64,000 nt of DNA, taken from positions 2,953,026 through 3,017,025 of the forward strand of contig NZ_CP113797.1 of the NCBI RefSeq assembly GCF_026802175.1, read 5' to 3'. This document shows positions 48,366-57,628 of the stretch, in pieces. This stretch comes from Thermocoleostomius sinensis A174 (GTDB taxonomy: Bacteria; Cyanobacteriota; Cyanobacteriia; Elainellales; Elainellaceae). Each line of letters opens with the position of its first letter. The first letter of the stretch is position 1. Both the position numbers and the translations under genes were made by a program. The notes under the pieces were generated by a model. That model saw only the letters and a program-made list of their open reading frames with translations. It did no database searches and was not told the DNA's origin.

Positions 48366-48666
48366 ATTAAACACGTTACGCTAGAGGCTAATATAGCTTG
48401 CTGGCAACCTCCGATTTTCTAGAGTTGGACGGCCGTAAAGCTTTTATTTGGCGGCTTTCAAGCGTCCGCCGTAGGTTTAAAATTTTCGTTTTTCTTCGGT
48501 TTCTTTTGATAGAATTTCTCAATCTTTCTAGAAAGTTAATTCCAGAATTTCTTAATCTGAAAGCAAAGTGCGACAGGCTCTGAGTTTAAGCCAAAAAGGA
48601 TAAGATCTAAAAATCATTGCAGGTCATTGAAGCCCGAAACAAAACATTTCGCAGTACGCGATAGTC

Positions 48667-50298
48667 TTAATCATCTTTCGTATTGTTACGCTTTTGAAGC
48701 AAGGGGCGTTTAAGTTCTGCTTTGAATTTAAGTTGCCATAACGATGGATTCGAGCCACCTGATGGTAATGGTTGAATGGTGTAAGCGGACAGGTGTTCGA
48801 TCGAGTGTCGCCACTCTTTTGTAGGTCGTGGATGAAACAAAAAAATATCAGTGTACTTTTCAGGAATATTTAAGATGAAAGGATTAATTTCTTTAGTAGT
48901 AGGTTGGTTGCACGTGTAACAACGAGGGCGAATGAACAGTGGCGTATTGGCTGGAAGCACATAACTGAGTGAGAGCAAATCGGCTGTCTCTGCATCACTG
49001 ATTAGCAGCGGAGAAACTGCTTGATTCACCAACTGAGCAATTGCAACATTATCTGAATTGTGCGGTTTAATCCACCAAGTTGATGCTTGATGAATGGTTA
49101 AACAGGACACCAGTCCCCCGGCAAGAATGGCAACGGTAATCCAGCGCCACCGCCTGTTGCAAAGGATTGAAGCTAGGAAGTGAGCCATTGCCAGTTCGAT
49201 GCCCAATAAGGCTGGAATCAAATAGCGCGGGGCTGTTGATCGAGCACCACCCAACAGCAAATCGGGAATAATCAATGCCAATATTGGGACTCCGGTTATC
49301 ATGACAACCAGCAACCAGATGGGTTTGGGTGTCTGTCGAATCAAGTGGTAGAAGGCGACGCCAATCAAAACAATGATGCCGGATTGGATCAAGCGATCGA
49401 CCACTGTATCACTGCGATCATAGAACAACCGCCCCAGCATACTGGCCCAACTGCTGGCTAGGCTAGTCCAAGAGCGCGTAGTTTCCGTCCATCCTGTAAC
49501 GGTACGAATTTGTGCCACCTGAGTAGCAACTGTCCAAAGCCAGGGCAAAAACGCTACCACTGCCAGCAGGGTTGCCACCAGATAAGCAACAACCGTGTGA
49601 CTCAGGCGAAATGTTGCCAAGCTGAACAGATACAAACCGTGGGCGATCGCCATTAACCCAGTAAATAAAAACGTATAAAAGCTAGCTGTTAATGTCACCG
49701 CATAGATGCTCCAGCTAACTGTTGAGTTTACCCGGATTGCTCGCAACAAGCTCGCTGTTGCTAACACAGTTGTCATCGTCCATAAACTATATTGGCGGGC
49801 TTCTTGAGCATAGAGAAGATGAAATGGAGAAACGGCAACCAAGGCAACTGCCATCCAGGTAACCTGCAATTGATTTGTCTCCTTTCTAGTCCTGCCTACA
49901 AACAACTCCCAGCACAGCCAATAAACACTGGGAAAAGTCAGCGCGCTAAAAATGGCAGGCAGCAACCGCATGGCAAAGACTGAATGCCCAACCCAGCGCA
50001 TCCAGCCGTAAGACAAGCTGTAGTAGAGCGGTGGATGTTGGGTGTCTTCCACGGCTAGACTATGCCAGGTGTCTGATAATTGACGCCGTGGGTGGGGTTG
50101 TTGAAACGTCTGTAGGGCGGCAATTGTCACAATCGAAGATTGGCTGAACTGCTCAACAATCTCTGCTTCGGTGTATCCGGCCGAGCGTAACGAGGTGAAG
50201 GTTTCGTCATACCAATACACGTGACGCTCGAGATGAGCAAAGCGAAAGCAAAGCCCTAGTCCTATGAAAATCAAGCTAACTGAAACAATACGCCGCAT
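48667..50298 (-). CDS. Glycosyltransferase family 39-type membrane protein
   Basis: 543 residues, about ten or more membrane helices. The first loop carries HVYWYDETFTSLRSAGY, with the acidic residues of the GT39/ArnT/PMT catalytic site, and HPPLYYSLSYGWMRWVGHSV follows, also characteristic. Such enzymes use polyprenyl-phosphate sugars to glycosylate lipids or proteins on the outer face of the membrane. ATG at 50298. The target is unknown. Gene stands alone. Confidence 0.82.
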   Translation of the reverse strand: MRRIVSVSLIFIGLGLCFRFAHLERHVYWYDETFTSLRSAGYTEAEIVEQFSQSSIVTIAALQTFQQPHPRRQLSDTWHSLAVEDTQHPPLYYSLSYGWMRWVGHSVFAMRLLPAIFSALTFPSVYWLCWELFVGRTRKETNQLQVTWMAVALVAVSPFHLLYAQEARQYSLWTMTTVLATASLLRAIRVNSTVSWSIYAVTLTASFYTFLFTGLMAIAHGLYLFSLATFRLSHTVVAYLVATLLAVVAFLPWLWTVATQVAQIRTVTGWTETTRSWTSLASSWASMLGRLFYDRSDTVVDRLIQSGIIVLIGVAFYHLIRQTPKPIWLLVVMITGVPILALIIPDLLLGGARSTAPRYLIPALLGIELAMAHFLASILCNRRWRWITVAILAGGLVSCLTIHQASTWWIKPHNSDNVAIAQLVNQAVSPLLISDAETADLLSLSYVLPANTPLFIRPRCYTCNQPTTKEINPFILNIPEKYTDIFLFHPRPTKEWRHSIEHLSAYTIQPLPSGGSNPSLWQLKFKAELKRPLLQKRNNTKDD

Positions 50299-50566
50299 TC
50301 AGGTTTCTCTAACTCTCGTGTCAGTGTGCCCAGGATACGTGCACTCTATTGCACAAACAATTAGAGCAACTTGGTAGAATGCGTTCGTTAAAATGACTCT
50401 AACTCCTTTCCTAGCTAGAGATTGATATGGTGTTGCCACAGACTACCCGTTCTATGCCGATTCCTTTCTTAGAAAGTGGCGATCGCCTAAGGATATATCC
50501 TTTGCTAGACGGATGATGGTTCATTTTCGGCTACTTTAAGCAAAGATAATCTACCAAAACACAACA

Positions 50567-51061
50567 ATGGCTAATCCAGATGCGATCGCCAGTTCAAGTG
50601 AATCGATTGGCGAATTTTTTACCAAAAATGACATCGATGCCGCGAAAGCTGCACTACAAGAAGCTGGATTTTCAGATGAACAAATTATTTTACAAGCTGA
50701 AACGCCAGAACCCAATCAACCTGTTCAAGAAACGAAAGCGGTCGAAAGTGCTAAAGGTGGAGCAATCATAGGAACCCTGTTCGGTGGATTGTCCGGATTG
50801 TTGATTGGAGCGATTACCAGTAGCCTTCCAGGAGGCAGCGTTAGTTTTCATGTCAATCCTATAGCAATGGCACTGGCAGGTAGTGCGATCGGTGCGTTTG
50901 GCTTTACGCTGATTGGTGTTGCATCAGGCGTTAATGCTCCTCAAACTCAATCTGTAACCACTGTTGAACCCTCCTATAAATACAACTTACGAATTCGCGG
51001 CGGTGAAGAAAATGTGCGACGAGCGGCCGAAGTTCTGCGTCAAAAAGGCATTCAACAATAG
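50567..51061 (+). CDS. Membrane protein with glycine-zipper-like helices, unknown function
   Basis: 164 residues. An N-terminal helical segment (IGEFFTKNDIDAAKAALQEA) is followed by an acidic linker. Two Gly/Ala-rich hydrophobic hairpin helices follow (GGAIIGTLFGGLSGLLIGAI, MALAGSAIGAFGFTLIGVAS), and then a C-terminal small domain (YNLRIRGGEENVRRAAEVLR). The layout resembles general-stress-protein 17M-type proteins, where the flanking regions form one ferredoxin-like unit. ATG at 50567. Convergent with mnmD. Confidence 0.65.
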   Translation: MANPDAIASSSESIGEFFTKNDIDAAKAALQEAGFSDEQIILQAETPEPNQPVQETKAVESAKGGAIIGTLFGGLSGLLIGAITSSLPGGSVSFHVNPIAMALAGSAIGAFGFTLIGVASGVNAPQTQSVTTVEPSYKYNLRIRGGEENVRRAAEVLRQKGIQQ

Positions 51062-51088
51062 AATCCCTTACGCTTGCACTCCCTATGC

Positions 51089-51973
51089 TTAGACAATGCC
51101 CCACCGGCGTCTCCAACTCGATGTTGATTCTCGCTGCGATTGTTGTTGCTCTTGTTGATGCCGCGCCGAGATCACTTCTGCTGAGTCTGACAAGCTGGGG
51201 TCGCGGTAGGGAATAGCCGCGCGAGTCTGTAAATGCTCTTGCTCCAATTGTGAAAGCGGCTGTAGGGAACTGGCATCAAAGGTAGCAACTGTGCCTTGAG
51301 ACCATTCGTGAGGTAAGTGAGATTCTTTCACGGGGATGGTGCCGATAGAGAATCCTGCTGCTAGCATCGCCGATCGCACCGAAGCGGAACGAGAATAGGT
51401 TGCTAATCGACCATCCGCTGCCAAACATTGGGATACCTGCTGAAAGAATTCAACCGTCCATAGCTGCGGACAACGACGGGGAGAGAACGGATCAAAAAAA
51501 ATCGCATCGGCTTGGAATCTTGATTGACATAACATTTGAATGGTCTGTCGTGCATCGCCAATTATCAGTTGAGCAGTTAATCCTGATTGTTGATACTGAT
51601 GATTGATCGCTATTGCAGTCAACACAGCTTGTACTTGTAGCGACCATCGCTCAATGAGTCGTGGCTCAATCGCAGCCCTAGGCACCGTTGCGTCTAACTC
51701 TAAACCGTACATTTCTATCTGACAAGCTGGATTAATTTGCCAAATGGTTTCTAGAGCAGCCGCAGTGTTGTATCCCAGCCCATAGCAAATATCAAGAAGA
51801 CGCAAACGATCGTGCTTGGCTTTTTGAACTAGTTGCGTCGCGTGGACAAACTTTGTGAATGCCTCGGCTCTGGCTCCCTGTTGGCTATGAAAGGTTTCAC
51901 CAAACTCCTCTGAAAAGAACGTAAAGGAGCCATCCTGAGTAACTTGAGGAATCCAGGTGTGTGCTTGCTTCAT
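51089..51973 (-). CDS. mnmD: tRNA 5-methylaminomethyl-2-thiouridine methyltransferase (MnmD-like)
   Basis: 294 residues. Opening YGETFHSQQGARAEAFTKF-like segment (EEFGETFHSQQGARAEAFTK), SAM-binding RLLDICYGLGYNTAAALE, and the acidic loop DAIFFDPFSPRRCPQLWTVE match the DUF752/MnmC methyltransferase domain. It methylates the wobble uridine of certain tRNAs as the last step of mnm5s2U synthesis. The FAD-oxidase half of bifunctional MnmC is absent, as in other MnmD proteins. ATG at 51973. Confidence 0.87.
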   Translation of the reverse strand: MKQAHTWIPQVTQDGSFTFFSEEFGETFHSQQGARAEAFTKFVHATQLVQKAKHDRLRLLDICYGLGYNTAAALETIWQINPACQIEMYGLELDATVPRAAIEPRLIERWSLQVQAVLTAIAINHQYQQSGLTAQLIIGDARQTIQMLCQSRFQADAIFFDPFSPRRCPQLWTVEFFQQVSQCLAADGRLATYSRSASVRSAMLAAGFSIGTIPVKESHLPHEWSQGTVATFDASSLQPLSQLEQEHLQTRAAIPYRDPSLSDSAEVISARHQQEQQQSQRESTSSWRRRWGIV

Positions 51974-52062
51974 GCGATGTGGAGCCTAGCATTTCGATCT
52001 GATTTAGCGGCATCGCCCACTTTAACACCAAAATAGCGAGATTCAATTGTTCGTACCACTAA

Positions 52063-55000
52063 TTAACCACTAACTAAAATCTCTCCCTTCAGCATTCGTT
52101 GCGCTGCATCCAACAGAACCTCTTCCAAGTAAGGCTTGGTAAAGTATCCCTTCGCTCCAAGTTGAACTGCCATTTGACGATGCCGATCGGCTCCTCTAGA
52201 AGTCAACATGGCAATTGGAATATCACAAAGATTTGGATCTTTCTGTAAGCGCGACAATAGCTCTAATCCATCCATTCTTGGCATTTCAATATCGCAGAAG
52301 ACCAGGTCACAGGGCAACCCCGATCGCAGTTTTTCCCAAGCTTCCTGCCCATCACGCGCCTGTTCGACGCGATAGCCGACTTTATTGAAGGTCATTGACA
52401 ATAGTTCGCGCACAGTAATGGAATCATCCACAATCAGGACAGTTGGATCGGTCTTCGCAGTAGCGGCGTCTGGTGCTCCCAAATCGCCATTTGTTTCCCA
52501 TAGCACAGGGCTAGCTTCCCGACGAATCCGACCTTGGGATAGATCAATTAGTTCCAACACATCCGCGATTGGCATGATTCGGCCGTCTCCTAGTACTGTC
52601 GCCCCTGCCACTCCGATTGGCTTGGGAACAGGCCCTTCTAGCTGCTTGATGACAATTTCCTGTTCGCCCAATACCTGATCTACTTGCAGCGCTAAGTAGT
52701 TGCTAGAGCTACGAAGAACAACGATTGATAGGATATCATCTTCCTGATTTCCACCATAAACGCTACCCCGTCCCAAAACACGGTTGTACTTCAGCAAATC
52801 GGAAAGGGGTTGAAACGGCAACAACGAGTCGCGCCACTGGATGCAAGACCGCCCTTGCTCGTCGATGTGAACACCATCCTTTGGCACATCCAGCATATCT
52901 TCGACGCCATCCATTGCAAAGGCAATCCGAGCACGATTACTAATACAGCAAAGCGCCTTAGAGATACTGAGGGTTAGGGGTAGACGAATCGTGAATGTGG
53001 TTCCTTTACCAATAGCAGAATCAATGCTGATGCTTCCTCGAATTTCACTCAGGTTATTGCGAACAACATCTAAGCCCACCCCGCGTCCTCGCAGGTCATC
53101 CACATTATCAGCCGTACTGAATCCGTGGTGAAACAGCAGATCATAGATTTCAAGCCGCGACAATTGCTGAGCTTCTACCGAGGAGATGAGTCCTTTGGCA
53201 ACTGCTTTGGCTTTGACGGCATCTATATTAATGCCTGCTCCATCATCACTGACTGAAATGACTGTTTGATTACCTTGATGAAATGCACGGATGGTAATCT
53301 GCCCTACCGCAGATTTTCCAGCGGCGATGCGTTCAGCAGGAGTTTCAATGCCGTGAGCGATCGCATTATTAACAAGGTGCGTCATTGGGTCGTATAACTG
53401 CTCCACAATCATTTTGTCAATCAGCGTATCGCGTCCTTCAATCGTTAATTCAGCTTGCTTACCATATTTAATCGCATTGTCACGGACTCCTCGCGGTAGA
53501 CGATCGGCTGTTTGCGCAAACGGCACCATGCGAGAGCGCGTTAACCCTTCCTGAAGTTGAGTTGTGATTTGGCGAAAGTTCCGGGTGATTTGATCACTTT
53601 CTTCGACTACAAAATCAATATCAGACGCAGACTCTCGCACTCGTACAATCAACTCAATCATTTCCTGTGAAAGGGTATGAAACCCTGTAAAGCGATCCAT
53701 TTCCAGAGCATCAAAGCTGATCCCCGTCACGTGATTGGGTGAAGTTGCTGGAGCACCATAATGTTGAGAGAGTGAATAATTTTGACGACTAGACAACAAT
53801 GAGCTTTCCAGTAATGATCGCTCGTATAAATCACGCATTCGTTGTCCAACATCGTTTAATTGTTGTACCTGATAAAGTAGGTTGTCGAGAAATTGGCGTA
53901 ATCGTTCTTGGGCTTGCTCCAAACTGTTCCGGTTGACAACCATTTCACCAACGAGGTTATTCAAATTGTCCAAATGTTTGACAGAAACCCGCATCGTTTG
54001 ATCGCCCGTGACACGGCGACGAGGCAGTCGGTGAGCCGTCGGATGACTAGGATTGCGAGTTGGCAAAGACCCAACACTTAATTTCTGATCGGTTTCTTGC
54101 AAGAGTGCTTCCAGATCCCCAAACTCGCGATCGTCTGTTATTGAGGTAGCTGAGCCTGTTGTGGCTATTAGAGAAAATGAAGAGTTTAACCTAGCAGATG
54201 GGCTGGTTTCGCCTTCAAGCAAAGCCTCTAAATCAGCGAAATCATCTGCGGTCAAGGCAGAATTTTGTGCTGGTTCTGGTTCGTTCTCCAGCATCGCTTC
54301 CAGTTCTGAAAATACATCTTCCTCAACAGTGGAACTTGACGATGAGGAACCGATCTCGGCAAATGACTTGGCTTCCAGTATACACTCCAACTCTGAAAAA
54401 TCCTCCGATGCATCCAATGCAATCGGCACGATTGAGGCTACACTTGTCTCTTCTTCTGCTAAAGAGTCAACTTCTGAGTTAGTTGAAATCGTTTCAAAGT
54501 CTTGTTTGCTTGTAGAAATATTTGCTTGCTCAGATTTTTGTTTGTCAGAGTCAGCAAAACTACTATAAATTTCTTCTGTTGCAGTCTCAATAGAATTGAC
54601 ATTAGAATCCTGTAGATCTGCCCTATCAAATTCGAGATACTCTAAGCTTGAATGAGCGAGTAATGGATTTTCTCCATCTATGGCAGCATCTTCAAACAAT
54701 TCAGCCTCAGCTAGTTCTATACCATTGAAACTGAGTAAGTCGCTCGAATCAAGTTCACCTGTTGTTTGCTCAGTTGTTTGATGATTAATGGTTTCTACTT
54801 CTTCACTATTGATAGTATCGATCGCAGCGATTAGAGTCAGATCAGAGTTAGAACTAAGATTCAAATTAAGTTCCAGCTTCGAATTCAAATTGCTTGTATT
54901 CAATTCATTTCCGCAGAACAATTGAGAGAATTCAGTAGTTTCTTCAACTGTATTACTTGAATTCAAAGGTTGATTCTCATGATTATCACAATTCTCAAAC

Positions 55001-57345
55001 AGAATTTCTACGAGAGAGTCATGCGCTTCTGAACTAAGATGATTCTCTAAATTAGAATTATTTTCGATCAGAGATAATTGATCTGAGTAATCAACCAAAT
55101 TAGGCAAGAATTCATCGTTAACTTTTGAATTATCTGCACTTGATATTGAATTTGAAAATTCATCTAGAATTTCATCCACATCAAGTTCGTTTTCATTCGC
55201 TGTTGCACCGAGATTCAACGAAAACATGCTTAAATCTAAATCAAGTAATGAGTTTCCGTTCTCTTGCGGTAAAGCTTCAGCTTCTAGGTTTAAATGGTCC
55301 TCTAGAGATGCGATCGCTCTCTCACCCTGATCTTTCAAACTTTCTACGCAGAGGAAATCAGAAGATTTAGATTCTTGTGCTAGTTCAAATAAGTTTTCTA
55401 ATTCTGAGTTGTTAGTGTCTTCTGAGCGATCGTCTTCCCAACTCTCTATTGCGCCGAACTCAAAGCTCAGCAGACTGGTTGAATCATCGATGGGTTTTAA
55501 CAACTCTGTCACTGAATCCGTCGCATCAACCTCGTCTAGTGTTTCATCCAACGATTCATCCAGTGTTAAAGATGAACTATTTAGATCAGAAAACCCATCA
55601 TCAAGGTCTTGAGTCGAGGATGCTTCAGCGCAGTCCCTGTCCTCACTAGGGTCGCTGCCAATTTCGGTATCGGGCTGGACAAAGAACACCGCTATGTCGT
55701 CTGAGGTTGAGTCAGGCAATTCTAACGCAGACGGCAAATCATTCGCTATTTCTTCTAAAGCAAGTTGCAACTGTGAACTAGCCAGATCCGAACTCGTGGG
55801 AGTAGATAGAGGAGTTGTAGAATGATGGTTAGTCTGAAGTGCCACTGCATTCAACAAGCCAGATAAATCTTCCTCCTCTTCTTCATCCAGAGTTAACTCC
55901 GCTGCTGAAGCTGAATCCGTCTGATCTTGATTGAGCAGATCCTGGAACTCACGAATTTCTACAGCCGATAATTCTGGTGATGCCTCTACAAAAAATTGAG
56001 GCACTTCTTCGTCCGACCAAGTAGAGTCCAAGTTTGGAATATCGGTTTCAAATAAATCGGCCAGTGAATCTAATTCTGCTGTTCCTACTTCTGGTCCCGA
56101 TCGTTCACCAATTTCAGTAGTAAGTGATTCTGAATCACTTTCAGCGATAGCTGCATCGTCAGACAACAGATGCTTCTGCGCTTGCGTTGAACAAGCTAGT
56201 TGATCGTTTTGTTGATCGTTTTGCGGTTCCACAGGATGGATGCCTTCAAACAGGTTCTCCTCAAACAGCCAATCATCTAGAGCATCAGAATTTGGGGTAA
56301 CCGGAATGTCTAGGTCAAGCTCGTCTAGCTCAGAGTTATCTAATTCAGGAAGCTCTAACTCCAGATCGCCCCATGCGGTTGAATCATCGATCGAATCAGT
56401 TTCGCTACTCACCGTACTCAATAGGTCAGCTAAATCCGCTTCAATGGCAATTTCATCGTCAACGGACTCTTCTTTGGACTCTTCCAGCGAGAACTGTAGA
56501 GGCAACAAGTCAAGCAATTCATCGCAAGCTGCCACTTCAGCAACACGACCCGATAAAATCATTTCTTGCGAGCGTTTGAGGTCTTTAATCAGAAGCGGGG
56601 CTAGGGTGCGGTAGTTATTGTCCGGGTTGCCAATGGCCCGTTGAGCGACTTCCAGCAAAGTACTCCAATTTAGTAACTGGAACTGGTCTCCATATTGCCC
56701 CAAAACACGACAAAGATTTTGCAGTTGATTGCGATTGTCAACAGTATCTGGTCGTTTGAAGAGTTGCAGCATCTCTCGCAATCGAGCCGATACTTCAGTT
56801 TGAAACACGAAGCGAAGGGCATTCTCTTCCTTAGCAGCAACTAATTGATTAACCGATTGAGCAGGCTCCGCAGCGACTGGCACAGCTAAATCGACATCAT
56901 CTGGTGGAGTTCCTCCAGCTTGATTCACCAAGAAGCTCAAATGTTGACTGAGTTCTGCAAATACTGGCTCCACCTGGGTCATTGCTTCCTGCGCTTTATC
57001 AGGAGAGAGTCCAAATGGCTCTTGCAGTTGGGTCACTAGTTCATGCAGTGTATCGTAAACTTGAAGAAACAACGTTTCTAGTTTTTGATCAACTTGAATT
57101 TGAGGACATTCTTTTAGAACTTTAAAGTAATCTTCTAAACGATGAGCCGTATGCTGAATGCTGTCGAGTCCCAACATGGCGGCTCCTCCTTTGACAGAGT
57201 GTGCTGCTCGGAAAACTTCATGCACCATGTCCGAGTCTGTGATGGTTGCTTGCAAGCTAACCAGCCCTTGCTCAATAGTGTTGAGGTGGTCTTTAGCTTC
57301 CTCAATGAAGTAGCCCATAATGCGCTGTTGTTGTTCCGACAGCAT
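52063..57345 (-). CDS. CheA-type hybrid histidine kinase/response regulator (PilL/HmpE-like)
   Basis: 1760 residues, last gene of the chemosensory operon. HPt domain with phospho-His in AAHSVKGGAAML (His49); a second HPt-like helical region without a clear His (~185-275); a very acidic Ser/Asp/Glu linker (~280-1090). Then comes the dimerisation helix pair (LDNLNNLVGEMVVNRNSLEQ), the ATPase (AHGIETPAER near 1325, DDGAGIN, GRGVGLDVV), a CheW-like domain and a receiver with phospho-Asp near 1681 (LVFCDIEMPRMDG). Four F-x-(D/E)-L-E-x-L-L motifs end the linker. It should relay MCP signals to CheY-like regulators of pili. Confidence 0.95.
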   Translation of the reverse strand: MLSEQQQRIMGYFIEEAKDHLNTIEQGLVSLQATITDSDMVHEVFRAAHSVKGGAAMLGLDSIQHTAHRLEDYFKVLKECPQIQVDQKLETLFLQVYDTLHELVTQLQEPFGLSPDKAQEAMTQVEPVFAELSQHLSFLVNQAGGTPPDDVDLAVPVAAEPAQSVNQLVAAKEENALRFVFQTEVSARLREMLQLFKRPDTVDNRNQLQNLCRVLGQYGDQFQLLNWSTLLEVAQRAIGNPDNNYRTLAPLLIKDLKRSQEMILSGRVAEVAACDELLDLLPLQFSLEESKEESVDDEIAIEADLADLLSTVSSETDSIDDSTAWGDLELELPELDNSELDELDLDIPVTPNSDALDDWLFEENLFEGIHPVEPQNDQQNDQLACSTQAQKHLLSDDAAIAESDSESLTTEIGERSGPEVGTAELDSLADLFETDIPNLDSTWSDEEVPQFFVEASPELSAVEIREFQDLLNQDQTDSASAAELTLDEEEEEDLSGLLNAVALQTNHHSTTPLSTPTSSDLASSQLQLALEEIANDLPSALELPDSTSDDIAVFFVQPDTEIGSDPSEDRDCAEASSTQDLDDGFSDLNSSSLTLDESLDETLDEVDATDSVTELLKPIDDSTSLLSFEFGAIESWEDDRSEDTNNSELENLFELAQESKSSDFLCVESLKDQGERAIASLEDHLNLEAEALPQENGNSLLDLDLSMFSLNLGATANENELDVDEILDEFSNSISSADNSKVNDEFLPNLVDYSDQLSLIENNSNLENHLSSEAHDSLVEILFENCDNHENQPLNSSNTVEETTEFSQLFCGNELNTSNLNSKLELNLNLSSNSDLTLIAAIDTINSEEVETINHQTTEQTTGELDSSDLLSFNGIELAEAELFEDAAIDGENPLLAHSSLEYLEFDRADLQDSNVNSIETATEEIYSSFADSDKQKSEQANISTSKQDFETISTNSEVDSLAEEETSVASIVPIALDASEDFSELECILEAKSFAEIGSSSSSSTVEEDVFSELEAMLENEPEPAQNSALTADDFADLEALLEGETSPSARLNSSFSLIATTGSATSITDDREFGDLEALLQETDQKLSVGSLPTRNPSHPTAHRLPRRRVTGDQTMRVSVKHLDNLNNLVGEMVVNRNSLEQAQERLRQFLDNLLYQVQQLNDVGQRMRDLYERSLLESSLLSSRQNYSLSQHYGAPATSPNHVTGISFDALEMDRFTGFHTLSQEMIELIVRVRESASDIDFVVEESDQITRNFRQITTQLQEGLTRSRMVPFAQTADRLPRGVRDNAIKYGKQAELTIEGRDTLIDKMIVEQLYDPMTHLVNNAIAHGIETPAERIAAGKSAVGQITIRAFHQGNQTVISVSDDGAGINIDAVKAKAVAKGLISSVEAQQLSRLEIYDLLFHHGFSTADNVDDLRGRGVGLDVVRNNLSEIRGSISIDSAIGKGTTFTIRLPLTLSISKALCCISNRARIAFAMDGVEDMLDVPKDGVHIDEQGRSCIQWRDSLLPFQPLSDLLKYNRVLGRGSVYGGNQEDDILSIVVLRSSSNYLALQVDQVLGEQEIVIKQLEGPVPKPIGVAGATVLGDGRIMPIADVLELIDLSQGRIRREASPVLWETNGDLGAPDAATAKTDPTVLIVDDSITVRELLSMTFNKVGYRVEQARDGQEAWEKLRSGLPCDLVFCDIEMPRMDGLELLSRLQKDPNLCDIPIAMLTSRGADRHRQMAVQLGAKGYFTKPYLEEVLLDAAQRMLKGEILVSG

Positions 57346-57628
57346 GGCAGTATTCCTCTAATTTGCTTCGATCGCCGAACGAGATAGCGTAAGTGAGCGG
57401 ATAGCTGAAACGGGTATGACTGGAACCTGTATAGTCAGGGACTACTGAAAATGTACCCACATCAGCCGAAATCTCCATCAAGCTTAGTATTCTCCACCAT
57501 CCTACTCAGTCAAGATGACAACCAGATGACAAAAAAGTGACATCAACGGTAACGCCCCTGATTGATGCACCAAACCCACAAGAAACGATCGGTCAAACCC
57601 ATCAAAACAGTGATTTCAGCTAATTTTT

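Noticed and set aside
48398-48583. 61-codon plus-strand frame between the pseudo-receiver and GT39 genes
   Set aside because: Basic and Phe/Leu-rich, with no ribosome site or recognisable family; likely chance.
54161-55650. Several plus-strand open frames opposite the CheA linker
   Set aside because: They are antisense shadows of the Ser/Glu/Asp-rich linker and consist of low-complexity Ser/Leu/His text.
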